DNA of 64,000 nt, from assembly GCF_022138605.1 (NCBI RefSeq), contig NZ_JACBFS010000002.1, forward strand, positions 434,001 through 498,000, read 5' to 3'. The DNA is from Xanthobacter sp. NM-25 (GTDB lineage Bacteria > Pseudomonadota > Alphaproteobacteria > Rhizobiales > Xanthobacteraceae). Shown here in pieces: positions 42,281-51,011 of this stretch. The stretch's first letter is position 1, and each line of letters begins with the position of its first letter. Position numbers and translations under genes: made by a program. The notes below the pieces were generated by a model. It was not told the DNA's origin. It saw nothing but the letters and a program-made list of their open reading frames with translations, and ran no database searches.

Positions 42281-43023
42281 GCGGTGGCATCCTCGATCTC
42301 GACCCGCACAGCCAGCTGGTAGCCGCCGTTGCGCAGGGTCTTGAGGATCTGATAGGCACCCTGGTCGCCGAGCTTACGGCGCAGCCGGCTGACCAGCACG
42401 TCCACCGAGCGGTCGAAGGGCCCGGCCTCGCGGCCCTTGGTGATATCCAGCAATTGCTCGCGCGAGAGGATACGCCCCGGCCGCTCCAGAAAGGCCATCA
42501 GAAGATCGAACTCGGCGCCGGTGAGCGCCACCTCCGTGCCGTCCTCGGCGGTGACCCGGCGCAGGTCCGGCTCGGCGCGGAAACCGGCGAAATGGAAGGC
42601 GCGCGGCGTCTCCGCCTGCGCCTCGCTGGGCGCGGTGCGCCGCAGCACGGCGCGGATGCGCGCCACCAGCTCGCGCGGGTTGAAGGGCTTGCCGAGATAA
42701 TCGTCGGCGCCGATCTCCAACCCGATGATGCGGTCCACATCCTCCTTCAGCGCCGTCAGCAGAATCACCGGCACGTTGGAAGTGGCCCGCAGGTCGCGAC
42801 ACAGATCGAGACCGGACACGTCGGGAAGCATCAGATCGAGCACCACGAAGTCGATACGCTGGGTGGCCAGCTTCTCCCCCATCTCCTTGCCATCTCCGGC
42901 AGTGGAGACGCGGAATCCCTGGCCCACCAGATAGCGGCTCAGAAGCTTGCGGATCTCCTGGTCGTCATCGACGACGAGAATATGGGCGCCACTCTCCACG
43001 GGCTTTGGCCTCCTGTCCTTCAT
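42277..43023 (-). CDS. OmpR-family response regulator
   Basis: The 248-residue product from ATG 43023 has a receiver domain (HILVVDDDQEIRKLLSRYL) with phospho-acceptor Asp in FVVLDLMLPDVSGLDL, and a winged-helix domain (RRVTAEDGTEVALTGAEFDLLMAFLERPGRILSREQLLD, DVLVSRLRRKLGD). The frame extends upstream to 43188 but that stretch looks non-coding. The pair is transcribed away from the Spy-like gene; the 185-base region between them should carry shared regulatory sites. Confidence 0.93.
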   Translation of the reverse strand: MKDRRPKPVESGAHILVVDDDQEIRKLLSRYLVGQGFRVSTAGDGKEMGEKLATQRIDFVVLDLMLPDVSGLDLCRDLRATSNVPVILLTALKEDVDRIIGLEIGADDYLGKPFNPRELVARIRAVLRRTAPSEAQAETPRAFHFAGFRAEPDLRRVTAEDGTEVALTGAEFDLLMAFLERPGRILSREQLLDITKGREAGPFDRSVDVLVSRLRRKLGDQGAYQILKTLRNGGYQLAVRVEIEDATA

Positions 43024-43208
43024 TGTCCTTATCCGTCTTTGCCCGTGTCCCCGCATGGCGGCGTGCAACGATCCGTTGCTCGGCCGCCGGATGCAACATT
43101 CAGATACATTTTGGCCCTCCGGGAATACGTTGGGAAACCTGCGGACCTTCACCAGCAACAGGAACGGGGCACTGTCCGGCCATCGCAAACGTCACGGAGG
43201 CGGTAAAG

Positions 43209-43970
43209 ATGGTGCGCCAAAGTGTTCGGATTCTGCTGTTATCGAGCGTGGTGACGAGCGTCGCCCTGGTCGGCGTGGCGGCAGCCCAGAACAGCTCCGG
43301 CAAGACCCAGGATCGGTTGCCGCAGATCGCCAGCGAAAGCGTGATGGCCCGCACGCAGGTCGCCGCGCTGGATCGTCCGCCTGGACAGCCGCTCGCGGGT
43401 CCGCAGCTGGCTTCGGCTGGCCCCCACCCGCAGCCGCCCTTCGCGGCCGCTCCGGGCCCCGTCCGGCCCGGCCAGCCCGGCGGGCGCCGCATGGGACCGC
43501 CAGGCCCGCCGCCGCCCGGCCCACTCGCTTTGGCAGGTCGCCTCGCCGCGGCCGAAACGGCCATCGGCATTCGCGTCGACCAGCTTGATGTCTGGCGGGA
43601 CTTCACCGATGCCCTGCAGGCCACGGCCACGCCGCCCCGGCCGGCCCGCCGGCCCGCTCGTCCGGCGCGATCCGATACCGCCGAGGCAGACGCTCCGGCG
43701 CCGTTCAGCGGCATCGAGGCGATGGCGAGCCGCCTGCAGGAGCGCGGCAAAGCCGGCGAGCAGCTGGCTAAGGCAACCGCCGCCCTCAAGGCCAAGCTGA
43801 CCCCCGCCCAGCTCGAGCGGGTGGCCCGGCTGGGTCCAGCCCTCATGCCGCCGCGGCGCCCGGCGCCGCCCGCTCCGCTCGGCGGCCCCAACGGGCCGGA
43901 TATGCCGGGACCCGACATGACCGGGCCCGAGATGGATGGCCCCGGGCCCGACGGACTGGGCCAGCCCTGA
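43209..43970 (+). CDS. Spy/LTXXQ-like periplasmic protein, Pro-rich
   Basis: From ATG 43209, preceded by GGAGG, the product has 253 residues. A signal peptide is clear (MVRQSVRILLLSSVVTSVALVGVAAA). A Pro-rich spacer surrounds a helical core (LAGRLAAAETAIGIRVDQLDVWRDFTDALQATAT) and a second helix set ending in KAKLTPAQLERVARLGPALMPP, an LTxxQ motif as in Spy/CpxP stress chaperones. A Pro/Gly/Asp tail repeats MPGPDM-type units. It is divergent from an OmpR-type two-component pair, as CpxP is from CpxRA, so envelope-stress function is a reasonable inference. Confidence 0.75.
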   Translation: MVRQSVRILLLSSVVTSVALVGVAAAQNSSGKTQDRLPQIASESVMARTQVAALDRPPGQPLAGPQLASAGPHPQPPFAAAPGPVRPGQPGGRRMGPPGPPPPGPLALAGRLAAAETAIGIRVDQLDVWRDFTDALQATATPPRPARRPARPARSDTAEADAPAPFSGIEAMASRLQERGKAGEQLAKATAALKAKLTPAQLERVARLGPALMPPRRPAPPAPLGGPNGPDMPGPDMTGPEMDGPGPDGLGQP

Positions 43971-44047
43971 GTTCGCCTCCGCCTGAGCACATCAGCCGGA
44001 GGCTTCGGAAAGGAAGGGATTCTCGCCGCCCTGATCGTCCCTTCCCC

Positions 44048-44083
44048 ACAGCGGGTGCGTTTCGACGCACCCGCTGTTTCTTT
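44048..44083 (+). terminator. Terminator after the Spy-like gene
   Basis: ACAGCGGGTGCGT pairs perfectly with ACGCACCCGCTGT around a TTCG loop, followed by TTCTTT. A stable UUCG tetraloop and 13-bp stem make this a strong terminator. Confidence 0.88.
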
Positions 44084-44179
44084 ATGAGGGTCATGACCCG
44101 AAGGTTCATGGCCGGCGCCGCCCACCCTCTTCGCGCTGCAAGAAGACGCGGCCGTCATACGGTTGTAGCATCATCTGCC

Positions 44180-44203
44180 TATACACCCTGAAAACGGTTT
44201 CAG
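44180..44203 (+). promoter_or_regulatory. LacI-family operator overlapping a promoter
   Basis: CTGAAAACGGTTTCAG (44188-44203) is a near-perfect palindrome with the central CG typical of LacI/GalR operators. A -10-like TATACA (44180-44185) abuts it, so the operator would cover the transcription start. It is 107 bases upstream of the LacI-type gene and probably controls the whole operon. Confidence 0.8.
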
Positions 44204-44309
44204 GACATCGACCCGAGGGCACGACCCACGTGAAGCTATGTCCGCCCGTCGGCGCTGGCATGACGGTCACGGTTGAAACCGGAAACAGGGACTGGATGCG
44301 GAGAGTGCC

Positions 44310-45407
44310 GTGGCCCGGGTCGTCACCATACGCACTGTCGCCGAGCGGGCGGGCTGTTCCATCGCCACCGTCAGCCGCGTCATTAACGGCTCGGCCCGCA
44401 CCAGCCCGGAGGTGGAAGCCCGGGTGCGCGCCGCGGTGCAGGAACTGGGCTTCCGCCCCAGCGAGATCGGCCGCTCGCTGAAGACCCTGCGCACCCGCAC
44501 CCTGGGCGTGGTCATCCCCAGCCTCACCAACCCGGTGTTCGCCCTTTCGGTGTCGGGCATGGAGGATGGCGCGCGGCAGCGCCGGCATACCCTGCTGCTC
44601 ACCACCACCGACTATGACCCCACCCGTGAGCCGGAGATGGTGGAAACCCTGGTGGCGCAGAATGTGGCCGGGCTGGTGCTGACGGTGACGAATGCCGACA
44701 GCAATCCCTCCCTCGACCTCTTGGAGGCGGAAGGCATCCCCTACGTGCTGGTCTATAACGAGCCCACCCGGCCGGACCGAGCTGCTGTGTGCGTGGACAA
44801 CGCCGGCGCCACCCGCGCCCTCACGGAGGCGATGATTGCCGATGGCCATCGGCGCATCGTCTATCTCGGCGGGCGCTTCGCCAGCTCCGACCGGTCACGC
44901 CGGCGCTATCTGGGCTACGTCACCGCCATGGAAGGGGCGGGGCTGCCCCCCGAGCCGGCGGTGGAGCTGGATTACCTCGGCGATGCCGAAGGCCACGCCC
45001 GTGCGCTCGCCGCCCTGTTCCGCGACCGGCACCACCCCACCGCCGCCTTGTGCTCCAACGATCTCCTGGCCATCTCGGTGGCCGGTGCCCTGCGCAAGCT
45101 CGGCCTGGAGGTGCCCGGCGACGTCTCGGTGGCAGGGTTCGACGGCATCAGCCTCGGCAGCCTGATCACCCCGGCGCTCGCCACCATCGCCACGCCCAAC
45201 CGGCGCATGGGCGAGCGGGCCGTGGAAAAGCTCTTCGAGATGATCGAGCAGGGCGAGCCGCCCAGCATCGAGCACCTCGACTACACCATTCGCCCGGGAG
45301 GCACGCTCGCCTCTGCACCGGGCGGGACGGCGGAAGCCCGCGAGCAGCATCCGCCATGTGCCGCGTACCAGACCGTTCCTCCCTCATCATCACCGACCAG
45401 CGATTGA
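44310..45407 (+). CDS. LacI-family transcriptional regulator
   Basis: The 365-residue protein starts at GTG 44310. It has the LacI helix-turn-helix (TIRTVAERAGCSIATVSRVING), hinge and a periplasmic-binding-protein-like sensor domain (LGVVIPSLTNPVFALSVSGMEDGAR, LVLTVTNADSNPS, ALCSNDLLAISVAGALRKLGLEVPGDVSVAGFDG). The ligand is unknown. Downstream, after eight bases, lies a complete ABC importer, its expected target. The last ~25 residues are Pro/Ser-rich and may be non-structural. Confidence 0.93.
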   Translation: MARVVTIRTVAERAGCSIATVSRVINGSARTSPEVEARVRAAVQELGFRPSEIGRSLKTLRTRTLGVVIPSLTNPVFALSVSGMEDGARQRRHTLLLTTTDYDPTREPEMVETLVAQNVAGLVLTVTNADSNPSLDLLEAEGIPYVLVYNEPTRPDRAAVCVDNAGATRALTEAMIADGHRRIVYLGGRFASSDRSRRRYLGYVTAMEGAGLPPEPAVELDYLGDAEGHARALAALFRDRHHPTAALCSNDLLAISVAGALRKLGLEVPGDVSVAGFDGISLGSLITPALATIATPNRRMGERAVEKLFEMIEQGEPPSIEHLDYTIRPGGTLASAPGGTAEAREQHPPCAAYQTVPPSSSPTSD

Positions 45408-45415
45408 GGTTCACC

Positions 45416-46435
45416 ATGCTTCGCCTGATCTCACGCGCGCTCCTGGCGGGCGCGCTCGGCTGCGGCCTCACGGCGCTTGCGGCGCCCGCCGCCTCGGCCG
45501 CCGATGCCATCTGCTACAATTGCCCGCCCGAATGGGCCAATTGGGGCGCCATGCTGAAGGCCATCAAGGCCGATACCGGCATCGACGTGCCGCAGGACAA
45601 CAAGAACTCCGGCCAGTCCCTCACCCAGATCCTGGCGGAAAAGGCGAGCCCGGTGGCCGATGTGGCCTATCTGGGCGTCACCTTCGGCATCAAGGCCAAG
45701 GATGCCGGCGTCACCCAGCCCTACAAGCCCAAGGGCTTCGAGGAGATCCCCGAAGGCCTCAAGGACAAGGATGGCAATTGGTTCACCATCCATTCCGGCA
45801 CCCTCGGCTTCTTCGTGAACAAGGAGGCCCTCGGCGGCGCGCCGGTGCCGGCCTGCTGGGCCGACCTGCAGAAGCCCGAATACAAGGGCATGGTGGGCTA
45901 TCTCGACCCCACCAGCGCCTTCGTGGGCTATGTGGGCGCCGTGGCGGTGAACAATGCAATGGGCGGCAGCCTCGACAATTTCAAGCCGGGCGTCGACTAC
46001 TTCAAGAAGCTGCAGGCCAATGACCCCATCGTGCCTAAGCAGACCTCCTATGCCCGCGTCGTCTCCGGCGAAATCCCGATCCTCTTGGATTACGACTTCA
46101 ATGCCTACCGGGCCAAATATAACGAAAAGGGCGACTTCGCCTTCGTCATCCCCTGCGAAGGCACGGTGGTGGTGCCCTATGTGATGACCATGGTGAAGGG
46201 CGCGCCGCACCCGGAAGCCGCCAGGAAGATCCTCGACTATGTGCTCTCCGACAAGGGCCAGGCCATGTGGGCCCAGGCCTATCTGCGCCCTGCCCGGGCG
46301 GTGGAGCTGCCCAAGGAAATCTCCGAGCGCTTCCTGCCGGCGGCCGATTACGCCCGCGCCAAGCCGGTGGACTATGCCAAGATGGAAGCCGCCCAGAAGG
46401 GCTTTGCCGAAGCCTATCTGAACGAGGTGAAGTGA
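45416..46435 (+). CDS. ABC transporter substrate-binding protein
   Basis: The 339-residue precursor has a signal peptide (LLAGALGCGLTALAAPAASAAD). The mature protein is of the Fe3+/polyamine/phosphonate-type (AfuA/PotD-like) class: ICYNCPPEWANWGAMLKAIKADTG, VADVAYLGVTFGIKAKDAG, YLDPTSAFVGYVGAVAVNNAMGG and EGTVVVPYVMTMVKGAPHPEAARKILDYVLSDKGQ. Ligand is not readable from sequence. Two permeases, an ATPase and a phosphoesterase follow, so a phosphorus-containing or organophosphate ligand is plausible. A hairpin follows the gene, which may protect its mRNA. Confidence 0.9.
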   Translation: MLRLISRALLAGALGCGLTALAAPAASAADAICYNCPPEWANWGAMLKAIKADTGIDVPQDNKNSGQSLTQILAEKASPVADVAYLGVTFGIKAKDAGVTQPYKPKGFEEIPEGLKDKDGNWFTIHSGTLGFFVNKEALGGAPVPACWADLQKPEYKGMVGYLDPTSAFVGYVGAVAVNNAMGGSLDNFKPGVDYFKKLQANDPIVPKQTSYARVVSGEIPILLDYDFNAYRAKYNEKGDFAFVIPCEGTVVVPYVMTMVKGAPHPEAARKILDYVLSDKGQAMWAQAYLRPARAVELPKEISERFLPAADYARAKPVDYAKMEAAQKGFAEAYLNEVK

Positions 46436-46451
46436 GCACCTCGCCACTCAC

Positions 46452-46475
46452 GCCCCACCCCCCTCAGGGTGGGGC
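46452..46475 (+). other. Intra-operon stem-loop after the substrate-binding protein gene
   Basis: GCCCCACCC and GGGTGGGGC form a perfect 9-bp stem with a six-base loop, in the gap between the binding-protein and permease genes. Such hairpins can raise the binding-protein mRNA level relative to permeases, as known for malE. Confidence 0.7.
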
Positions 46476-46508
46476 TCCTCCTCCGCCCCCAGCCGTGAAG
46501 CCGCGCCC

Positions 46509-47327
46509 ATGACCAGCGCCGACCGTCTCGCCCGCCTGTTCCTGCTGCCCTTGTTCCTGTTCGTGGCCGCCTTCTTCGTGCTGCCGCTGGTGCGGCTCGT
46601 CGCGGTGGCGGGTGGCGGACCCAACGGCGCCATGGAATATCTCGCCATCCTCACCAACCCGCGGCATCTGCAGACGCTGATCTCGACCCTGCTGCTGTCA
46701 GCGGCGGTCACCTTCGCCACCCTCGCCATCGGCACGGTGGTGGCCCTGTTCCTCGCCCGCAACAGCTTTCCCGGCCGGGCGCTGCTGGTGTCCCTGCTCA
46801 CCTTGCCCCTCGCCTTCCCCGGCGTGGTGGTGGGCTTCATGATCATCCTCCTCGCCGGGCGCCAGGGACTGCTTGGCAACGCCACCCAGGCGCTGGGGCT
46901 GGGCAAGTGGGTGTTCGCTTATTCCATGGGCGGGCTGTTCGCGGGCTATGTCTATTTCTCGCTGCCGCGGGTTCTGGTGACCCTGATGGCGGCGGTGGAC
47001 AAGCTGGACCCGAACCTGGAGGAGGCCGCCCGCTCGCTGGGCGCCAGCCGTTTGCACGTGATGCGGGACGTGACCCTGCCGGGCATCGCCCCGGCGCTGA
47101 TCGCCTCCGGCGCCATCGCCTTCGCCACCGCGGTGGGGGCGTTCGGCACCGCCTTCACCCTCGCCACCCGCATCGATGTGCTGGCCATGACCATCTATAC
47201 GGAGTTCACCCTCAACGCCAATTTCGCCACCGCCAGCGCCCTGTCCCTGGCGCTGGGGCTGATCACCTGGGGCGTGCTGGCGCTCACCCGCAGCCTCTCG
47301 GGCTCCGGCGTCGCGGCGGCGGGTTGA
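46509..47327 (+). CDS. ABC transporter permease 1
   Basis: The 272-residue inner-membrane protein has six predicted membrane segments, starting with LFLLPLFLFVAAFFVLPLVRLVAVA. The EAA motif that docks the ATPase is EEAARSLGASRLHVMRDVTLPGIAPALIASGAI. It belongs to the binding-protein-dependent importer family and pairs with the next permease. The operon is tightly packed. Confidence 0.93.
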   Translation: MTSADRLARLFLLPLFLFVAAFFVLPLVRLVAVAGGGPNGAMEYLAILTNPRHLQTLISTLLLSAAVTFATLAIGTVVALFLARNSFPGRALLVSLLTLPLAFPGVVVGFMIILLAGRQGLLGNATQALGLGKWVFAYSMGGLFAGYVYFSLPRVLVTLMAAVDKLDPNLEEAARSLGASRLHVMRDVTLPGIAPALIASGAIAFATAVGAFGTAFTLATRIDVLAMTIYTEFTLNANFATASALSLALGLITWGVLALTRSLSGSGVAAAG

Positions 47328-47336
47328 GGATCTTCC

Positions 47337-48203
47337 ATGAGCCCACGTTCCATGAGCCCCCATCGCCTGACTTTCGCTTTGCAGCTCCTGGTGACCCTTG
47401 TGGTCGCCGCCTTCCTGCTGGTGCCCGCCGGCGCCTCCATCCTCGCCGGCTTCACCGCCAATTACTTCCGCGGCCTCAGCTCCGGCCTGACCCTCGATTG
47501 GGTGAAGGAGGTGCTGAAGCTCTATTCGGACACCATCGGCTTCTCCATCGCTCTGGCGCTCGGCACCCTCGCCGTCACCCTGGTGCTGGGGGTGCCGGCG
47601 GCCTGGGCTCTGGTTCGCAGGCCCGGCCGCATGGCGCGACTGGTGGAAGAGGTGGTGACGCTGCCGGTGGCCATTCCGGGCCTTGCCCTCGCCCTCGCCC
47701 TCATCATCGCCTATGGCGGCTTCCGCGAGTTCCGCATGAGCCCCCTGTTCATCCTGGTGGGGCACGTGCTCTACACGTTGCCCTTCATGCTGCGCTCGGT
47801 GATGGCGGTGCTTGCCGCCGTGGATGTGCGCACCCTCGAGGAAGGGGCAGCCTCGCTCGGCGCCTCACCGCTGCAGCGGTTCTTCCATGTGGTGGTGCCC
47901 AACGCCAAGGGCGGCATTCTCGCCGGCGCACTGATGGTGGTGACCCTCTCCATCGGCGAATTCAACCTCACCTGGATGCTGCATACCCCACTCACCAAGA
48001 CCCTGCCGGTGGGCCTTGCCGACAGCTATGCCTCCATGCGGCTGGAGATCGCCAGCGCCTACACGCTGGTGTTCTTCGTGATGATCGTGCCGCTGCTGGT
48101 GGCGATCCAGATGTTCGGCCTCGAACGCCCCCTCAAGACCCGCGCCCAGACCCCCACAAAGGCCAACAGGGGCCCGCCGCTGATCGCCGGAGAACAGCCA
48201 TGA
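47337..48203 (+). CDS. ABC transporter permease 2
   Basis: The 288-residue partner permease has six membrane segments. The first is FALQLLVTLVVAAFLLVPAGASI, and the EAA-type motif is EEGAASLGASPLQRFFHVVVPNAKGGILAGALM. An internal ATG five codons in is an alternative start. The stop overlaps the ATPase start (ATGA). Confidence 0.93.
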   Translation: MSPRSMSPHRLTFALQLLVTLVVAAFLLVPAGASILAGFTANYFRGLSSGLTLDWVKEVLKLYSDTIGFSIALALGTLAVTLVLGVPAAWALVRRPGRMARLVEEVVTLPVAIPGLALALALIIAYGGFREFRMSPLFILVGHVLYTLPFMLRSVMAVLAAVDVRTLEEGAASLGASPLQRFFHVVVPNAKGGILAGALMVVTLSIGEFNLTWMLHTPLTKTLPVGLADSYASMRLEIASAYTLVFFVMIVPLLVAIQMFGLERPLKTRAQTPTKANRGPPLIAGEQP

Positions 48204-49243
48204 CCTTAACCGCCACCGGCGCCGCCATCACCCTTTCCGGCTGCGGCAAGACCTTTGCCGACGGCACCCGGGCGCTGGAGCCGCTCGACCTCTCCATTCC
48301 GGCCGGGGAAACCCTGGTGCTGCTCGGCCCCTCGGGCTGCGGCAAGACCACGCTTCTGCGCATCATCGCCGGCCTGGAGAGCCCGGACGCCGGCGGCCAC
48401 ATCGCCTTCGACGGCGCGGACGTGACCACCCTGCCCATCGAGAAGCGCAACGTGGGCATGGTGTTCCAGTCCTATGCCCTGTTCCCCAACATGAGCGTCA
48501 TCGACAATGTCGCCTATGGCCTTCGGGTACGCGGCGTCGCCAAGGCCGAGCGGCTGCGCCAGGCCCACGCGGTGCTGGAGATGATGCGCATCGACACCCT
48601 GGCGGAGCGGCGCATCACCCAGCTTTCCGGCGGCCAGCGCCAGCGGGTGGCGCTGGCCCGGGCGCTCGCCGTGCGGCCGCGGGTGATCCTGCTGGACGAG
48701 CCCCTCACCGCCCTCGACGCCGCCTTGCGCGAGCATCTGCGGGCCGAGATCGATTCCCTGCTGCGCCGGCTCGCCATCACCGCCATCTATGTCACCCATG
48801 ACCAGGCCGAAGCGCTGGCGCTGGGCGACCGCATCGTCGTCATGCGCCAGGGCGCCATCGCACAGGTGGGCACGCCGCGCGAGGTCTATTTCCAGCCGCA
48901 GAACGATTTCGTCGCCACCTTCGTGGGCATCACCAATCGCCTCGCCGGAAGCCTCAAGGCCGGCCATTTCGCCAGCGCCGCCGGCAGCCTGCCGTTTGCG
49001 GGGGCGGACAAGGCGGAAGCCACCCTGCTGTTCCGCCCGGAGGCGGCCAGCCTGTGCGCGCCGGAAGAAACGGGGCTCGTCTTCCAGGTGGAACAGGTGC
49101 AGTTTCAGGGGGCGCGGCAGCGCGTGGTGCTGGCCGGGGCCGACGGGACGCGGGTGGTGGTGGAAGCCCCCGCCGAGCAGCTCGTCGCCGCCGGCGCGGC
49201 CATGGGGCTGCGGCTCGATCCGTCTCGCCTGTCCCTCGTGTGA
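48200..49243 (+). CDS. ABC transporter ATP-binding protein
   Basis: The 347-residue ATPase has Walker A GPSGCGKTT, Q-loop VFQSYALFPN, signature LSGGQRQR, Walker B VILLDEPLTALD and switch His in YVTHDQAEAL. A C-terminal TOBE-type domain (ATLLFRPEAASLC...QGARQRVVLAG) is present, as in polyamine/phosphonate/iron importers. It completes a full importer (binding protein, two permeases, ATPase). Confidence 0.95.
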   Translation: MTLTATGAAITLSGCGKTFADGTRALEPLDLSIPAGETLVLLGPSGCGKTTLLRIIAGLESPDAGGHIAFDGADVTTLPIEKRNVGMVFQSYALFPNMSVIDNVAYGLRVRGVAKAERLRQAHAVLEMMRIDTLAERRITQLSGGQRQRVALARALAVRPRVILLDEPLTALDAALREHLRAEIDSLLRRLAITAIYVTHDQAEALALGDRIVVMRQGAIAQVGTPREVYFQPQNDFVATFVGITNRLAGSLKAGHFASAAGSLPFAGADKAEATLLFRPEAASLCAPEETGLVFQVEQVQFQGARQRVVLAGADGTRVVVEAPAEQLVAAGAAMGLRLDPSRLSLV

Positions 49244-49261
49244 TGGTTGCCGACACCGCCC

Positions 49262-50086
49262 ATGCTCATCGCCCAGCTCACCGACACCCACATCCGCCTG
49301 CCCGGAACCCTCGCCTATGACGTGGTGGACACCGCCGTCTTCCTCGAAGCGGCGGTCCGCCACATCCTGACGCTGACGCCGCGCCCCGACGCGGTGATCG
49401 TCACCGGCGACCTCACGGATTTCGACAAGGCCGAGGAATATGCCCGCTTCCAGCAGATCCTCGCGCCGCTGCCCATGCCGGTCTTCCCGGTGCCCGGCAA
49501 TCATGACAGCACGCAGGGCGTGCTGGCCGCCTTTCCGGCGGTGGCCCACCGCGCCACGGCCGGCAAGGCGCACTATGTGGTGGATGAGTTTGCCCTGCGT
49601 CTGGTGATGCTGGATTCCAGCGTGCCGGGCCGGCCCCATGGGGAGATCGGCGCCGCCGGCCTCGCCTTCCTGGAGGGCACCCTTGCGGCTGCGCCGGCGC
49701 GGCCCACCTTCATCTGCGCCCACCATCCACCCTTTCTCACCGGCATCCGCCATATGGACGTGCAGAACCTGTTCGACGCGGCGGATCTGGCGGCGGTGAT
49801 CCGCCGGCATCCCCAGGTGCTGGGCTATACCTGCGGCCATGTGCACCGCGCGGTGACCACCACCTTCGCCGGCATCGCCGCCACCATCGCCCCGGCGCCG
49901 GCCCATTCGGTGAGCCTCGCTCTCGATCCGCAAGCCCCGCCCACCTTCCATATGGAGCCGCCGAGCCTCGCCCTGCATCGCTTCGCCGACGGGCAGCTGG
50001 TGACCCACCGCAGCTTCATCGGCGACTTCCCCGGGCCCTTCCCCTTCTTCGGGCCCGACGGGCGCATCATCGGCTCGGCGCGCTGA
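49262..50086 (+). CDS. Metallophosphoesterase (GpdQ/CpdA-like phosphodiesterase)
   Basis: The 274-residue protein starts at ATG 49262, just after the ATPase gene; an in-frame TTG at 49247 is a weaker option. The binuclear metal motifs are LIAQLTDTHI (DxH), VIVTGDLTDFDKAEEY (GDxxD), PVPGNHD (GNHD), CAHHPPF and TCGHVHR (GHxH). This arrangement matches 3',5'-cyclic-nucleotide and glycerophosphodiester phosphodiesterases. Adjacent to an importer, hydrolysis of an imported phosphodiester is the likeliest role. Its 3' end overlaps the converging cbbR end by 20 bases. Confidence 0.9.
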   Translation: MLIAQLTDTHIRLPGTLAYDVVDTAVFLEAAVRHILTLTPRPDAVIVTGDLTDFDKAEEYARFQQILAPLPMPVFPVPGNHDSTQGVLAAFPAVAHRATAGKAHYVVDEFALRLVMLDSSVPGRPHGEIGAAGLAFLEGTLAAAPARPTFICAHHPPFLTGIRHMDVQNLFDAADLAAVIRRHPQVLGYTCGHVHRAVTTTFAGIAATIAPAPAHSVSLALDPQAPPTFHMEPPSLALHRFADGQLVTHRSFIGDFPGPFPFFGPDGRIIGSAR

Positions 50087-51011
50087 CCTTCGGCCCCGAC
50101 ATCCGCGGCAGGTAGCTGCCGCCCTCCCGCGCCAGGAAGGCCTGCAGGGCCTGGCCGGCGGGCAGCAGGCGCTTGCCCCGCGCCCGCACCACCAGCCACT
50201 GGCGCATCACCGGCAGGCCGCGGACCTCGAGGATGGTGAGGCGGCCGTCCGCCACCTCCGCCGCCACCGTGTGGGCGGAGATGAAGGACAGGCCGAGCCC
50301 CGCCATCGCCGCCTGCTTGATGGTCTCGTTGGAGCCGATCTCCATGGCGATGGGGGGCGGCGGAGCACCGGCTTCGGCGAACACTTTCTCCATCAGCATG
50401 CGCGTGCCCGACCCCTCCTCGCGCATCAGGAACGCCTCGCGCGCCAGATCGTGCGGGGTGAGGCGCCGCCGCCGGGCCAGCCGGTGCTCCGGCGGAGCGA
50501 TGACCACATGGGGGTGATCGCCGATCACCTCCATCTCGGCATCGAGATCCAGCGGCGGGCGGCCCATCACCGCCAGATCCACATCGAGATTGGCGAGGCC
50601 GGCGATGATGTCCGCCCGGTTGCCGATGACCAGTTTCAGCTCGATGGCTGGATGGCGCTTGCGAAAGGCGGCGAGCGCCATGGGCGCGAAATATTTGGCG
50701 GTGGAGACCACTCCCACCACCACCGCGCCGGCATCGGGGCTCTTCAGCGCGAGGATGGCCCGCTCCGCCTCGCCGAGCGCCTGGGACACACGCTGCGCCG
50801 CAGCAATCAGCTCCTTTCCCGCGGCGGTCGGTCGCAGAGCGCCGGCCACCCGCTCGAACACGGGCATGCCCAGTTCTTCCTCCAGCGCCTTCATCTGGGC
50901 GGTCACCGCCGGCGGGCTCAAATTCAGCTCCTGCGCGGCTTTGGCATAGGAGCCGGAAGCCGCGGCCAGGGCCACCAGACGCAGCTGCTTCAAGCTCCAG
51001 TGCAGTGCCAT
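50067..51011 (-). CDS. cbbR: LysR-type regulator of the cbb operon
   Basis: CbbR activates Calvin-cycle genes in response to cell redox state; NADPH is the effector in Xanthobacter flavus. The 314-residue product has the LysR helix-turn-helix (LRLVALAAASGSYAKAAQELNLSPPAVTAQMKALEEELGMPVFER) in the first 60 residues and the effector domain after it (STAKYFAPMALAAFRKRHPAIELKLVIGNRADIIAGLANLDVDLAVMGRPP spans residues ~104-155). It is divergent from cbbL. Its start codon abuts an inverted repeat that should be its own operator. Confidence 0.94.
   Translation of the reverse strand: MALHWSLKQLRLVALAAASGSYAKAAQELNLSPPAVTAQMKALEEELGMPVFERVAGALRPTAAGKELIAAAQRVSQALGEAERAILALKSPDAGAVVVGVVSTAKYFAPMALAAFRKRHPAIELKLVIGNRADIIAGLANLDVDLAVMGRPPLDLDAEMEVIGDHPHVVIAPPEHRLARRRRLTPHDLAREAFLMREEGSGTRMLMEKVFAEAGAPPPPIAMEIGSNETIKQAAMAGLGLSFISAHTVAAEVADGRLTILEVRGLPVMRQWLVVRARGKRLLPAGQALQAFLAREGGSYLPRMSGPKVSAPSR

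Noticed and set aside
42277..43188. Longer response regulator start at 43188
   Set aside because: The added 55 residues look like leader sequence; ATG 43023 has AAGGA and begins right before the receiver domain.
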